Source: an uncultured Lachnospiraceae bacterium (GTDB lineage Bacteria > Bacillota > Clostridia > Lachnospirales > Lachnospiraceae). Taken from it: a stretch of 64,000 bases of DNA. The DNA lies in NCBI GenBank assembly GCA_947570615.1, contig CANOVJ010000005.1, positions 55,422 through 119,421 on the forward strand, in the 5' to 3' direction. Below are positions 24,689-32,799 of the stretch, piece after piece. The notes beneath the pieces are model-generated. The model made no database searches. It worked only from the letters and a program-made list of their open reading frames with translations, and was not told where the DNA came from. Both the position numbers and the translations under genes were made by a program. The stretch's first letter is position 1; each line of letters begins with the position of its first letter.

Positions 24689-25777
24689 ATGAGCGACATA
24701 ACTGCAACCAAAAAGATCGTGCTCACCGGCGGAGGAACGGCCGGCCATGTGACGCCCAATATTGCTCTGATCCCTCACCTTAGAGAATCGGGATATGAAA
24801 TATCCTACATCGGCTCCTACGAGGGGATCGAGAAAAAGCTGATCAACGATTTTGACATCCCCTACTATGGAATTGCCACCGGCAAATTCAGACGTTATCT
24901 GGATGTAAAGAATCTGACTGATCCCTTCCGGGTGATCAAAGGGTACGGCGAGGCCAGAAAAGCGCTCAAAAAGATTCGGCCTGATGTGGTCTTTTCCAAG
25001 GGGGGGTTTGTCAGCGTTCCCGTGGTGCGGGCAGCGGCGTCCCTTCATATCCCCTGCATCATCCACGAATCCGACATGACGCCGGGGCTGGCCAACAGGC
25101 TCTGTATTCCCGTAGCCAGCAGGGTATGCTGCAATTTCCCCGAGACCATCTCCATGCTCCCGAAGGAAAAGGCGGTTCTCACCGGCTCCCCGATCCGCGA
25201 GGAGCTCACCAGAGGGGATAAGATCGCCGCTCTTAATCTGTGCGGATTTACCGCCAACAGGCCCGTGATCATGGTATTCGGCGGAAGCCTTGGAGCCGCC
25301 TCCGTCAACGAGGCTGTGCGCAAAGCTCTTCCCAGTCTTCTCACCGATTTTCAGGTGGTTCATATCTGCGGAAAGGACAAAATTGACGAATCCCTTAAAA
25401 AACAGGAGGGTTATGTCCAGTTCGAATATGTGAAGGCGGAGCTGAAGGATCTTTTTGCCATGGCGGACGTGGTGATTTCAAGAGCAGGAGCCAACTCCAT
25501 CTGCGAGCTTTTAGCGCTCAAAAAGCCCAATCTGCTGATCCCTCTGTCCGCAAACAGCAGCCGGGGCGACCAGATTTTAAACGCCAGATCCTTTGAATCC
25601 CAGGGCTTTTCCATGGTGATCGACGACGATACTCTGACCCCTGAGCTTCTGGCGGAAAAGGCCATTGAGCTCTACTTCACCAGACAGACCTACATTGACG
25701 CCATGGGGAGGAGCAATCAGTTTGGCTCCATCAAAACCATTATGAAGCTGATCGAGGAGCTGACGGCAGAAAAGTAA
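24689..25777 (+). CDS. murG: MurG, lipid II synthesis glycosyltransferase
   Basis: 362 residues with the GT28 fold. The N-terminal GGGTAGHVTPNIAL binds the lipid substrate face; FSKGGFVSVPVVRAA and HESDMTPGLANRL follow, and the C-terminal half has FGGSLGAASVNE and ISRAGANSICELLALKKPNLLIPL, which bind UDP-GlcNAc. It adds GlcNAc to lipid I to make lipid II on the inner face of the membrane. It lies outside any dcw cluster here, which is common for a second or relocated murG in Clostridia. Start after GGAAGGGAGG. Confidence 0.93.
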   Translation: MSDITATKKIVLTGGGTAGHVTPNIALIPHLRESGYEISYIGSYEGIEKKLINDFDIPYYGIATGKFRRYLDVKNLTDPFRVIKGYGEARKALKKIRPDVVFSKGGFVSVPVVRAAASLHIPCIIHESDMTPGLANRLCIPVASRVCCNFPETISMLPKEKAVLTGSPIREELTRGDKIAALNLCGFTANRPVIMVFGGSLGAASVNEAVRKALPSLLTDFQVVHICGKDKIDESLKKQEGYVQFEYVKAELKDLFAMADVVISRAGANSICELLALKKPNLLIPLSANSSRGDQILNARSFESQGFSMVIDDDTLTPELLAEKAIELYFTRQTYIDAMGRSNQFGSIKTIMKLIEELTAEK

Positions 25778-25822
25778 CCGCGCAGATACATCGGCCCGCT
25801 GCCTGGAAAAGGCGTTATGATA

Positions 25823-25851
25823 TTGCAAAATACCGGAATATGCTTTACAAT
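25823..25851 (+). promoter_or_regulatory. Promoter upstream of the 87-residue gene
   Basis: TTGCAA (25823-25828) and TACAAT (25846-25851), 17-base spacer, about 60 bases before the gene. Confidence 0.55.
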
Positions 25852-25909
25852 AATTACTACCGGATATGAAAGTATCAGGAAAATCAGATAAGGCAGGATA
25901 CCGGGCCAG

Positions 25910-26173
25910 ATGACGATAGATACGCTATGGCTGCTCATGACCGAGCATCAGAACGAGACTTTTTACACCATGAAGAAGCTTCCCTTTACCTACACCATAA
26001 AGGGAGGAGAGCTTTTTGTGGACAGACGGTCCAAATCGATCACCAGAGCGACCTTCGAACAGGCTCTGGACAAGCTCAGGGAAAATCCTGACGCCATCAC
26101 CGGTCCAAAATCCTTAAATGTCTTTGGCGCTCCCTATGTGTGGGCAATCCTGAAAACCTTCCAGGTAGTGTAA
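25910..26173 (+). CDS. Small protein of unknown function, 87 residues
   Basis: A small, soluble protein: ETFYTMKKLPFTYTIKGGELFVDRRSKSITRATFEQALDKLRE, then KSLNVFGAPYVWAILKTFQV. The pattern (β-strand pair, SIT-R turn, helix, GAPYVW) seems conserved in Clostridia, but I cannot name the family. It has its own promoter and is convergent with the DltD-like gene. It could be a nucleic-acid-binding protein; this is a guess from the basic SKSITRAT turn. Confidence 0.6.
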   Translation: MTIDTLWLLMTEHQNETFYTMKKLPFTYTIKGGELFVDRRSKSITRATFEQALDKLRENPDAITGPKSLNVFGAPYVWAILKTFQVV

Positions 26174-26191
26174 CCGAAAAAACCAGGGTGT

Positions 26192-27292
26192 CTATTCGTC
26201 GTAGAGATCCACCTTGATTCTGTCCTCGTATGGCTTTACCAGCTTCTCCACGATCTCCCGGGATAGGGTTCTCATTTCTTCGATCACACGCTCAGAATTA
26301 TCTTTATCCACTCTGTGTTCCCCCTTTATAAGGCTGTCGCAGATATAGCGGTTTATCTCCGGGGAGAAATGAAGGATGTCCATGTAGTTTTCCAGGTTTG
26401 TGATAATCTCCCTGTCATTCTGGAAATAAAACAGCTTCACATTCTCACGGGACAGAAGCGTCTCCATGGCCTGCTCCATATTGTAGAGGTAAGCGTCCGT
26501 ATCTCCCTCCCGGTATATATTATCCCACCAGAGCATGGAATAGGGAGGAACAAACACATAGAACCGTGTCTGCGGATGAGCGTCGATCCGGTCGGTGAGA
26601 ATCTTCAGATTTTCCCTCAACACGTCCTCATAGTACGTTTCCGGCTTCATCTCTGAGACCGAGGGCTTACGAATGTAAAGCCCGAGAATCATATCCGAAT
26701 TGAATTCCTTCCACTGTGCCCAGTTGTAGGAATCGTTCTCGTCGTAATCCCCCATAAGGGAATTCGCGATCAGATAGGGAATCTTTTCCATGAGTACCCC
26801 TTTATTCAGCCAGTACCTCACATCATTCGCATAATTATCATCGTAGAGGTACATGGGACAGCCTGTGAGCTCATAGGTCGTCTGCGGATCCGCCACCAGG
26901 GCGGAAGGATCCAGATTATAGAATACATACTTAAGCTCCTGATGCGCAAAGGCAAGATCCAGAAGATAGCACAGATCTGCCGTAGCGCCATAGGAGCGGA
27001 TGGCCTTGATGGATCTGCAGCCGAATCCCTGGTCAAACCAGCCGTTGTTATAGTTTTCAGACACCGAGGAGCCGGCGATCACAGCGTCATAATCAAAGGT
27101 TTTGAGCGATCCCACGCACTGGTACTCCTTATCCGTGAGAACGGCTTTCAATCCTTTCAGCGGTTTGTGATACTGAAAAAAAGGATCAAATACCACCACC
27201 GCCAGCACGCACAAAAGCAGCAATATACCGCTTCCCGCCAGAAATTTTTTTATGAACGCTTTCGAACCGTTATCTGTCATATCAGTCTCCAT
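26192..27292 (-). CDS. DltD-like SGNH-type membrane-anchored protein
   Basis: 366 residues with one N-terminal helix (FLAGSGILLLLCVLAVVVF) and an extracytoplasmic domain. The GSSVSENYNN block near residue 92 resembles the nucleophile Ser motif of SGNH/DltD-like proteins, and the C-terminal DILHFSPEINRYICD carries the Asp-x-x-His pair expected for the catalytic dyad. It follows the MBOAT gene by 18 bases in the same operon, the usual partner arrangement (as in AlgI/AlgJ or DltB/DltD). It likely completes transfer of an acyl group to an envelope polymer. The polymer is unknown. Confidence 0.75.
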   Translation of the reverse strand: METDMTDNGSKAFIKKFLAGSGILLLLCVLAVVVFDPFFQYHKPLKGLKAVLTDKEYQCVGSLKTFDYDAVIAGSSVSENYNNGWFDQGFGCRSIKAIRSYGATADLCYLLDLAFAHQELKYVFYNLDPSALVADPQTTYELTGCPMYLYDDNYANDVRYWLNKGVLMEKIPYLIANSLMGDYDENDSYNWAQWKEFNSDMILGLYIRKPSVSEMKPETYYEDVLRENLKILTDRIDAHPQTRFYVFVPPYSMLWWDNIYREGDTDAYLYNMEQAMETLLSRENVKLFYFQNDREIITNLENYMDILHFSPEINRYICDSLIKGEHRVDKDNSERVIEEMRTLSREIVEKLVKPYEDRIKVDLYDE

Positions 27293-27310
27293 TCACTTTC
27301 AACAATCTCC

Positions 27311-28807
27311 CTAAAAATTAAAGTAAATAAAGGTGCTCACCTGGGAGAAGGAGATCACGCACCACACAAAGATGACCGTGACGAACGCGCACAGCCTGGA
27401 GTCAGGCGCGCAGTTTTCCGCTATCCATACCGCGTTTTTCCGGGTCAGAACAAAGGCACTGACCGCCAGCAGAAGGACAAACACCGCCATATAAGCAACG
27501 GACATAAGCTCCGGCGCCGTCAGGTTGAGCGCCTGCTTTATCAGATAAAACTCCGGTATATCCAGTCTGGCCGCCACCTTGTACAGATAGCCCGTATTTT
27601 TAAAGGCGGCGATATTGCGAAACATTTGAAAGGCCTGTCCCATGCTCTCGCTGCGGAAAAAATACAGGGAGAGATTAAAAAAACCAAAGGTGAATATCCA
27701 TCCAAGCCACCTGGGAATATAAAATCTGGCTTTCACCCTGTCATCGCTTCCCTTTACCCCTACAATCCCCAGATTGTCCCAGATCACCAGAAGTCCCTGC
27801 ATGGTTCCCCAGGCCACGTAGGTCCAGTTGGCCCCGTGCCAGAGGCCGCTTAAGAAAAATACCAGAAACGTATTGAGGATGGTTCTTCCCTTTCCCTTCC
27901 GGCTCCCTCCCAGAGGAATATACACATATTGAATGAAAAATCTCGAGAGGGTCATATGCCATCTCTGCCAGAGCTCCTTCACGCTGCACGCCTTATAGGG
28001 GGAATTGAAGTTGACAGGAATCGCTATGTTAAACATTTTTCCCAGTCCGATGGCCATATCGCTGTAACCGCTGAAATCAAAATAAATCTCAAAGGTATAG
28101 GCCAGGATCACCAGAAGCGTCGCGGGCGTATCCAGAAAGGCGCTCTGCTCGAAACCAAAATTGACCGGAATCGCCAGCACATCCGCCAGCAGAACCTTTT
28201 TTCCAAGGCCGAGGGTGAAAAGGACGATCCCTCTGGCAAAATTATCCGGATTGAACCTGCGGTTTTCCATGTCCGCAAACTGAGGCATCATTTCCTTATA
28301 TAAAACAATGGGGCCTGCGATCAGCTGAGGAAAGAAGGTCACAAAGGTGAGATAATCAATCAGACTGTAATGCTCCGCCCTTCCTCTGCACCGGTCAACG
28401 ATGAAGGATAGCTGCTGAAAGGTAAAAAAGCTGATGCCCAGCGGGAGCAGAATATGCCTGAGATTGAAATCCGTGTGGAATGCCAGATTGATATTTTCAA
28501 AAAAGAAATCATAATACTTGAAATAAAACAGGAGACCAAGGTTCAGCAGGATTCCAGCGATCAGCCCCAGACGCATGGTCATCCTGCTGCGGGAGAATTT
28601 CATCAGACAGCTGATCAGATAGTTTCCCAGAATGCTGACAATGATCACCGCCAGATAATAAACATTAAAATACCCGTAAAACCACAGAGACATACCCGTC
28701 AGAAAAAATCTGGCAGACTCATAAGCCCTGAGACGATTAAGTCCATACCATCCAAGCAGCGTCAGAGGTAAAAACAGAAAAATAAATATATAGGAATTAA
28801 ACAGCAT
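27311..28807 (-). CDS. MBOAT family O-acyltransferase (AlgI/PatA type)
   Basis: About 498 residues, multi-pass. The start at 28807 (MLFNSYIFIFLFLPLTLLGWYGL) follows GAAGGAG, and the reading frame further upstream lacks a ribosome site. The MBOAT signature is clear: FFPQLIAGPIV, FDFSGYSDMAIGLGKM, FNSPYKACSVKELWQRWHMTLSRF, and the catalytic His in GLWHGANWTYVAWG. It moves acyl groups across the membrane to an extracellular acceptor. With the DltD-like protein it forms a two-gene O-acylation module. Confidence 0.92.
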   Translation of the reverse strand: MLFNSYIFIFLFLPLTLLGWYGLNRLRAYESARFFLTGMSLWFYGYFNVYYLAVIIVSILGNYLISCLMKFSRSRMTMRLGLIAGILLNLGLLFYFKYYDFFFENINLAFHTDFNLRHILLPLGISFFTFQQLSFIVDRCRGRAEHYSLIDYLTFVTFFPQLIAGPIVLYKEMMPQFADMENRRFNPDNFARGIVLFTLGLGKKVLLADVLAIPVNFGFEQSAFLDTPATLLVILAYTFEIYFDFSGYSDMAIGLGKMFNIAIPVNFNSPYKACSVKELWQRWHMTLSRFFIQYVYIPLGGSRKGKGRTILNTFLVFFLSGLWHGANWTYVAWGTMQGLLVIWDNLGIVGVKGSDDRVKARFYIPRWLGWIFTFGFFNLSLYFFRSESMGQAFQMFRNIAAFKNTGYLYKVAARLDIPEFYLIKQALNLTAPELMSVAYMAVFVLLLAVSAFVLTRKNAVWIAENCAPDSRLCAFVTVIFVWCVISFSQVSTFIYFNF

Positions 28808-28964
28808 TTTGATCTCCTTCAAAAACCATCCCGGCAGAGCGGTTTTATTCCCGGGCAGTTCTTTTATCTTAACATATATCCACATATTTTGTCTAATACA
28901 TGGTAATACTTAGAAAAGTAACATACAAAGATCCTTCAGAGTTTGAAAGGAGCATGGCCAAAAT

Positions 28965-29612
28965 ATGAAAATTTCCAATATGAAAGCAGGGAACCTGACA
29001 AAGAATATTCTGTATGCCGCTTTATTCTGCACTCTTTTTATGGCTGCCGGATGCGGGGATAACAATGAACAGGCGCGCCGGAATCAGGCCTACCTCAGCG
29101 AGGGAAACGGGGAGGAGGACGCCGTAAATACCATTATGGCGGGCAGCAAATACAAAATTACCGGCCCCATGGACGATCTCAAGGACGCGGTTGTGGGAAT
29201 CCTGGGAGACAATTACTGGCCGGATACCATGCTCACCGCAGAGGAGCTGGCGGAGCGCACAGGGATCTCCGAAAATATGTATGAGGACTACCTGGCAGAG
29301 TACCAGCACACCCAGGCGGGCATCGATATGATGATCCTCATCAAAGCCAGAGAAGAGGAAGTGGAAAACGTGGAAAATTATTTGAGTCAGTATCGGGAAA
29401 TTCTCCTTCGTATCTATGAACAGCAGCCCCACAACGAGTCCAAGGTATTCGCTTCCCGGATCGAGGTGATCGACAACTATGTCTGTTATGTCCAGCTCGG
29501 CGCAGATATTACCTCCCTTAATGAGCAGGACAGCGAAAAAATGGTCGCCCACTGTCAGCATGAAAATGAGCGTGCCCTGGATATCATAGAAAAGAAAATT
29601 TTTAATGCATAA
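28965..29612 (+). CDS. DUF4358 lipoprotein
   Basis: 215 residues with a lipoprotein signal (LYAALFCTLFMAAGCGDNN; Cys near residue 30). The C-terminal region carries the DUF4358 pattern: GISENMYEDYLAE, MILIKAREEEVENVENYLSQYREILL, and EVIDNYVCYVQLGAD. Such proteins often lie beside MBOAT/DltD-like genes in Lachnospiraceae, and here the gene is divergent from that pair. Role unknown; probably a surface accessory of the acylation module. The start has AAAGGAG. Confidence 0.8.
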   Translation: MKISNMKAGNLTKNILYAALFCTLFMAAGCGDNNEQARRNQAYLSEGNGEEDAVNTIMAGSKYKITGPMDDLKDAVVGILGDNYWPDTMLTAEELAERTGISENMYEDYLAEYQHTQAGIDMMILIKAREEEVENVENYLSQYREILLRIYEQQPHNESKVFASRIEVIDNYVCYVQLGADITSLNEQDSEKMVAHCQHENERALDIIEKKIFNA

Positions 29613-29661
29613 ACGGCTCCAATCGCTGTCCTGCGGAATTGACTGTGGATTAAATCCTCCT

Positions 29662-30339
29662 TTAGTCCTCGATCAGCCGCAGTCCCGCGGTGTCTGTAAC
29701 AGGAAGGGAAAATACAATGGATTTGGCCCGGCTCTCTGCGCCGGCCTTTTCCATGATCGCCTTCATGATGGGATTTTTCTCCTCCTTCCTGGCCACGATA
29801 AAGATCATCTCCTTCTCTGAAGCCAGGGAGAATCCCAGAAACTGCTCCGCCTTCTCCATACCGGTTCCCCTCGCGTGGATCACCGTTCCTCCATAAGCGC
29901 CGGCGCCTCTGGCCGCATCCATCACCATCTCTATATTTCCCTGATTTGCGATCACAATAATCAGCTCATGTGCCGTATCCTTCAAGGTTGATTCCTCCTC
30001 CTTCTGATATTCCTGCTTCTCCAGGAGAAACTGCAAAGACTTCTTTCCGCCTATACTGCTTAAAGGGACGATAAAGGCAATCCCTCCTCCCGGCGCGTCT
30101 ATATGAAGCTTTCTCTGAAGCTGCCTTTTAATATGCGTCCACTTATCCTCCTCCTGGACGGAAAAGATTACCGCCTTTTCCGTAGCCTCCAGACCCAGAT
30201 AGTTCAGGATATCGCTGGCAGCCGTACCAAAGCCCAGACTGGAAAACATCACATGATGATCGTTTTCCTTATATAAATTCAGATATTTTTTTGACACCTT
30301 TCTGTCCACGATCGTGGTCATTAAGTATAATTTACCCAT
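29662..30339 (-). CDS. Tandem PII-like regulatory protein
   Basis: 225 residues made of two ferredoxin-fold halves (about 1-105 and 115-225). The C-terminal half has GAGAYGGTVIHARGTGMEKAEQFLGF followed by EKEMIFIVARKE, resembling the T-loop/B-loop of nitrogen-regulator PII proteins. The N-terminal half, GFGTAASDILNYLGLEATEKAVIFSV, is a diverged copy. PII-like proteins bind nucleotides and gate partner membrane proteins. The gene starts 14 bases after the DUF1538 membrane protein, as glnK follows amtB. Confidence 0.75.
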   Translation of the reverse strand: MGKLYLMTTIVDRKVSKKYLNLYKENDHHVMFSSLGFGTAASDILNYLGLEATEKAVIFSVQEEDKWTHIKRQLQRKLHIDAPGGGIAFIVPLSSIGGKKSLQFLLEKQEYQKEEESTLKDTAHELIIVIANQGNIEMVMDAARGAGAYGGTVIHARGTGMEKAEQFLGFSLASEKEMIFIVARKEEKNPIMKAIMEKAGAESRAKSIVFSLPVTDTAGLRLIED

Positions 30340-30353
30340 AATCCATCCCGTCT

Positions 30354-31877
30354 CTACAGTTCAATAATTTCCATATCCCCAAAAGCTTCCAGAGGAACAT
30401 AAGACTTTTTGTGCATTCCGCTCTCCCTGATTCTGAACGCCATCCCCATCACCTGAATAGTAATGAGAGGCGTCATGGCCACCATGGCGACGATCCCGAA
30501 TGCGTCCGTGATGATATTTCCTCCCAGCGCCTGACAGGCTCCCATGGCAAGGGGAAGAAGGAAGGTTGCCGTCATGGGTCCGGAGGCCACGCCGCCGGAG
30601 TCAAAAGCGATCGCCGTAAATATTTTCGGCACAAAAAAGGTGAGAATCAGAGCGATGGCATATCCCGGTATGATAAACCACATAATGGAAATCCCTGTCA
30701 GCACCCGGATCATGGCGATTCCCACCGACACCGAAACACCCACGGAAAGGCTGGTTCCCATGGCCTTTGCGGAGATCGCCCCGGAGGTCATCTCCTCCAC
30801 CTGTTTGGTGAGAACGAACACCGCAGGCTCGGCAAGTACGATAAAGTAGCCTATGATCATACCGATTGGGACAATGATCCATGCATAGGGAAGGCCTGCC
30901 AGGGTCTGTCCCAGATAATTTCCCGCGGGCATAAAGCCTACGTTTACCCCTGTCAGGAACAGAACCAGCCCAACATAGGTATACACCAGACCGATTCCTA
31001 TCTTAATCAGCGCGTTTTTGTTGATATCCCTTGAAATCATCTGGAACACGCCAAAGAAAAATACAATGGGAAAAAGAGAGACTGCCATCTCTTTTATGTA
31101 GGTGGGAAGTCCTCCGGTGAACATACGCCACAAATCCACCGTATTGTCTATAATCGGTATGGATTCGGAAACAGCCTCCGTCTGTCCCGGATTGAAGATC
31201 ATACCCAGAATCAGGACCGCCACGATCGGTCCCACAGAACACAGAGAGACGAGACCAAAGCTGTCGTCCGCCGCATGATTATCGCTTCGGATTGCCGCGA
31301 TACCGACGCCGAAGGACATGATAAACGGCACCGTCATTGGCCCTGTGGTCACTCCTCCTGAATCGAAGGCCACAGCCAGAAAATCCTTCGGGACAAAAAG
31401 CGTCAGAAGGAATACTATCCCATAAAATACAAGAAGCAGCCAGGAAAGCGGAATTCCGAAAAGCATTCGAAGCAGTGCGATCACAAGAAACGCGCCTACC
31501 CCTGCCGCCACCGATAAAATCAGCGTCATATTGGGTACGGAGGGAACCTGCTCGGCAAGCACCTGCAGATCCGGCTCTGATATGGTGATGATGAATCCCA
31601 TGATAAAGCTGATCAGGATAATAATGAGAAGCTTTCTGGACTTCGTCATGATGGTGCCGACTCTCTCCCCCATGGTAGTCATGGACAGATCCACCCCTAC
31701 ATTAAAGAGCAGCATTCCGACAATCAGCAGAACCGCACCGATGAGAAACGCCATCAGGATACTGGGAGGTATGGGCGCAGTGGTAAAGCACAGAACCAGA
31801 ACGATTGCCAGGATTGGAAAAACCGCTTTCAGAGTTTCATAAAATTTTTCTTTTAATTTTGAACGACTAAAATGCAA
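30354..31877 (-). CDS. DUF1538 membrane protein with internal duplication
   Basis: 507 residues and at least ten hydrophobic segments. The two halves repeat the same signature: FDSGGVTTGPMTVPFIMSFGVG and FDSGGVASGPMTATFLLPLAMG, with matching surrounding helices (VPKDFLAVA and VPKIFTAIA). Duplicated helices with central Gly/Pro-rich motifs are typical of secondary transporters, but the DUF1538 substrate is unknown. The start is a TTG at 31877. It is likely regulated by the PII-like gene that follows. Confidence 0.85.
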   Translation of the reverse strand: MHFSRSKLKEKFYETLKAVFPILAIVLVLCFTTAPIPPSILMAFLIGAVLLIVGMLLFNVGVDLSMTTMGERVGTIMTKSRKLLIIILISFIMGFIITISEPDLQVLAEQVPSVPNMTLILSVAAGVGAFLVIALLRMLFGIPLSWLLLVFYGIVFLLTLFVPKDFLAVAFDSGGVTTGPMTVPFIMSFGVGIAAIRSDNHAADDSFGLVSLCSVGPIVAVLILGMIFNPGQTEAVSESIPIIDNTVDLWRMFTGGLPTYIKEMAVSLFPIVFFFGVFQMISRDINKNALIKIGIGLVYTYVGLVLFLTGVNVGFMPAGNYLGQTLAGLPYAWIIVPIGMIIGYFIVLAEPAVFVLTKQVEEMTSGAISAKAMGTSLSVGVSVSVGIAMIRVLTGISIMWFIIPGYAIALILTFFVPKIFTAIAFDSGGVASGPMTATFLLPLAMGACQALGGNIITDAFGIVAMVAMTPLITIQVMGMAFRIRESGMHKKSYVPLEAFGDMEIIEL

Positions 31878-32017
31878 ATTATCAGACGCCTTTCCTTTAT
31901 AATTTTTCTGTTTTTAGTAATTATATCATAAAAAATGGAATTTTCCGAAAAAAATTAGTTTTTTTCAAATTTAGCAATTTCTTAATATTTATTATCATAT
32001 CGATATTCGAAAATATT

Positions 32018-32070
32018 TTATTGATTATCAATAAAAATTTATTGACAATCATTTTTAGTGGTGATATAGT
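32018..32070 (+). promoter_or_regulatory. Promoter with upstream palindrome for the DUF2975 operon
   Basis: TTGACA (32042-32047) and TATAGT (32065-32070) with a 17-base spacer. TTATTGAT-T-ATCAATAA at 32018-32034 is a perfect 8+8 palindrome just upstream, a possible site for the XRE regulator of this operon. The rest of the 31878-32114 gap is AT-rich with no gene. Confidence 0.65.
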
Positions 32071-32114
32071 GAATGTAACGAAGCCTAAACCGTTTCATAT
32101 GAAGGAGGTCTGAA

Positions 32115-32561
32115 ATGAACGGAAAAATAACCCTGTTTACCAAAATACTTCTCGATTTTATGTACTATACCGGAATTGCCGTCACCGTCCTCGTGCCTGC
32201 GATCATCACCGCCTACGGGAGGGTGAACTCCTATTTCGGCAGAAATATTCCATGGCTGAGCATTATCTTCATTGCCTCCGGAATTTTCGCTGTGCTCATT
32301 ATCCGTAATCTGCGCAGCATGTTCCGCTCCGTCCTGGCAAACGACTGCTTTATCCCGGCAAATGTGAGGAGTCTGAACAGAATGGGAACCTACAGCTTCC
32401 TGATTGCTCTGATCACCTGCTGCCGCCTCTTTCTGTATATCACCCCCGCCGTCGTCATTGTGATTCTGGTCTTCGTGATCGCCGGCCTTCTGTGCAAGGT
32501 TCTCTCCCAGGTTTTTGACAGGGCCGTAGCCTACAAGCTGGAAAACGATCTGACTATATAG
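32115..32561 (+). CDS. DUF2975 membrane protein (YoaS-like)
   Basis: 148 residues with four helices (about 14-35, 50-70, 92-110, 118-138). The layout, with a small XRE-type gene immediately after, is the yoaS/yozG arrangement. GAAGGAGG precedes the ATG. Function unknown. Confidence 0.8.
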   Translation: MNGKITLFTKILLDFMYYTGIAVTVLVPAIITAYGRVNSYFGRNIPWLSIIFIASGIFAVLIIRNLRSMFRSVLANDCFIPANVRSLNRMGTYSFLIALITCCRLFLYITPAVVIVILVFVIAGLLCKVLSQVFDRAVAYKLENDLTI

Positions 32562-32571
32562 GAGGTTTCTC

Positions 32572-32796
32572 ATGGCAATTAAAATCAATCTTGACGTGGA
32601 AATGGCCAGACAGAAAAAAGGGCTCACCGAGCTTGCCGGGGAGGTGGATATCACCCTTGCCAACCTTTCTATCCTGAAAAATAATAAGGCCAGGGCAATC
32701 CGGTTTTCCACCCTGAACGCCATCTGTAAAGCACTGGGCTGTCAGCCCGGCGATCTGCTGGAGTATGTGGACGACGACATTATGGAGGATGAATAA
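32572..32796 (+). CDS. XRE-family regulator (YozG-like)
   Basis: 74 residues: MAIKINLDVEMARQKKGLTELAGEVDITLANLSILKNNKARAIRFSTLNAICKALGCQPGDLLEY is the usual YozG HTH, with recognition helix ITLANLSILKNNK. It lies 10 bases after the DUF2975 gene and 3 bases before the DUF4173 gene. It probably controls this operon through the upstream palindrome. Confidence 0.85.
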   Translation: MAIKINLDVEMARQKKGLTELAGEVDITLANLSILKNNKARAIRFSTLNAICKALGCQPGDLLEYVDDDIMEDE

Positions 32797-32799
32797 ACA

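Noticed and set aside
26942-27853. 303-codon plus-strand frame across the DltD-like and MBOAT genes
   Set aside because: It spans two real minus-strand genes and is rich in low-complexity His/Arg/Lys segments typical of antisense reading.
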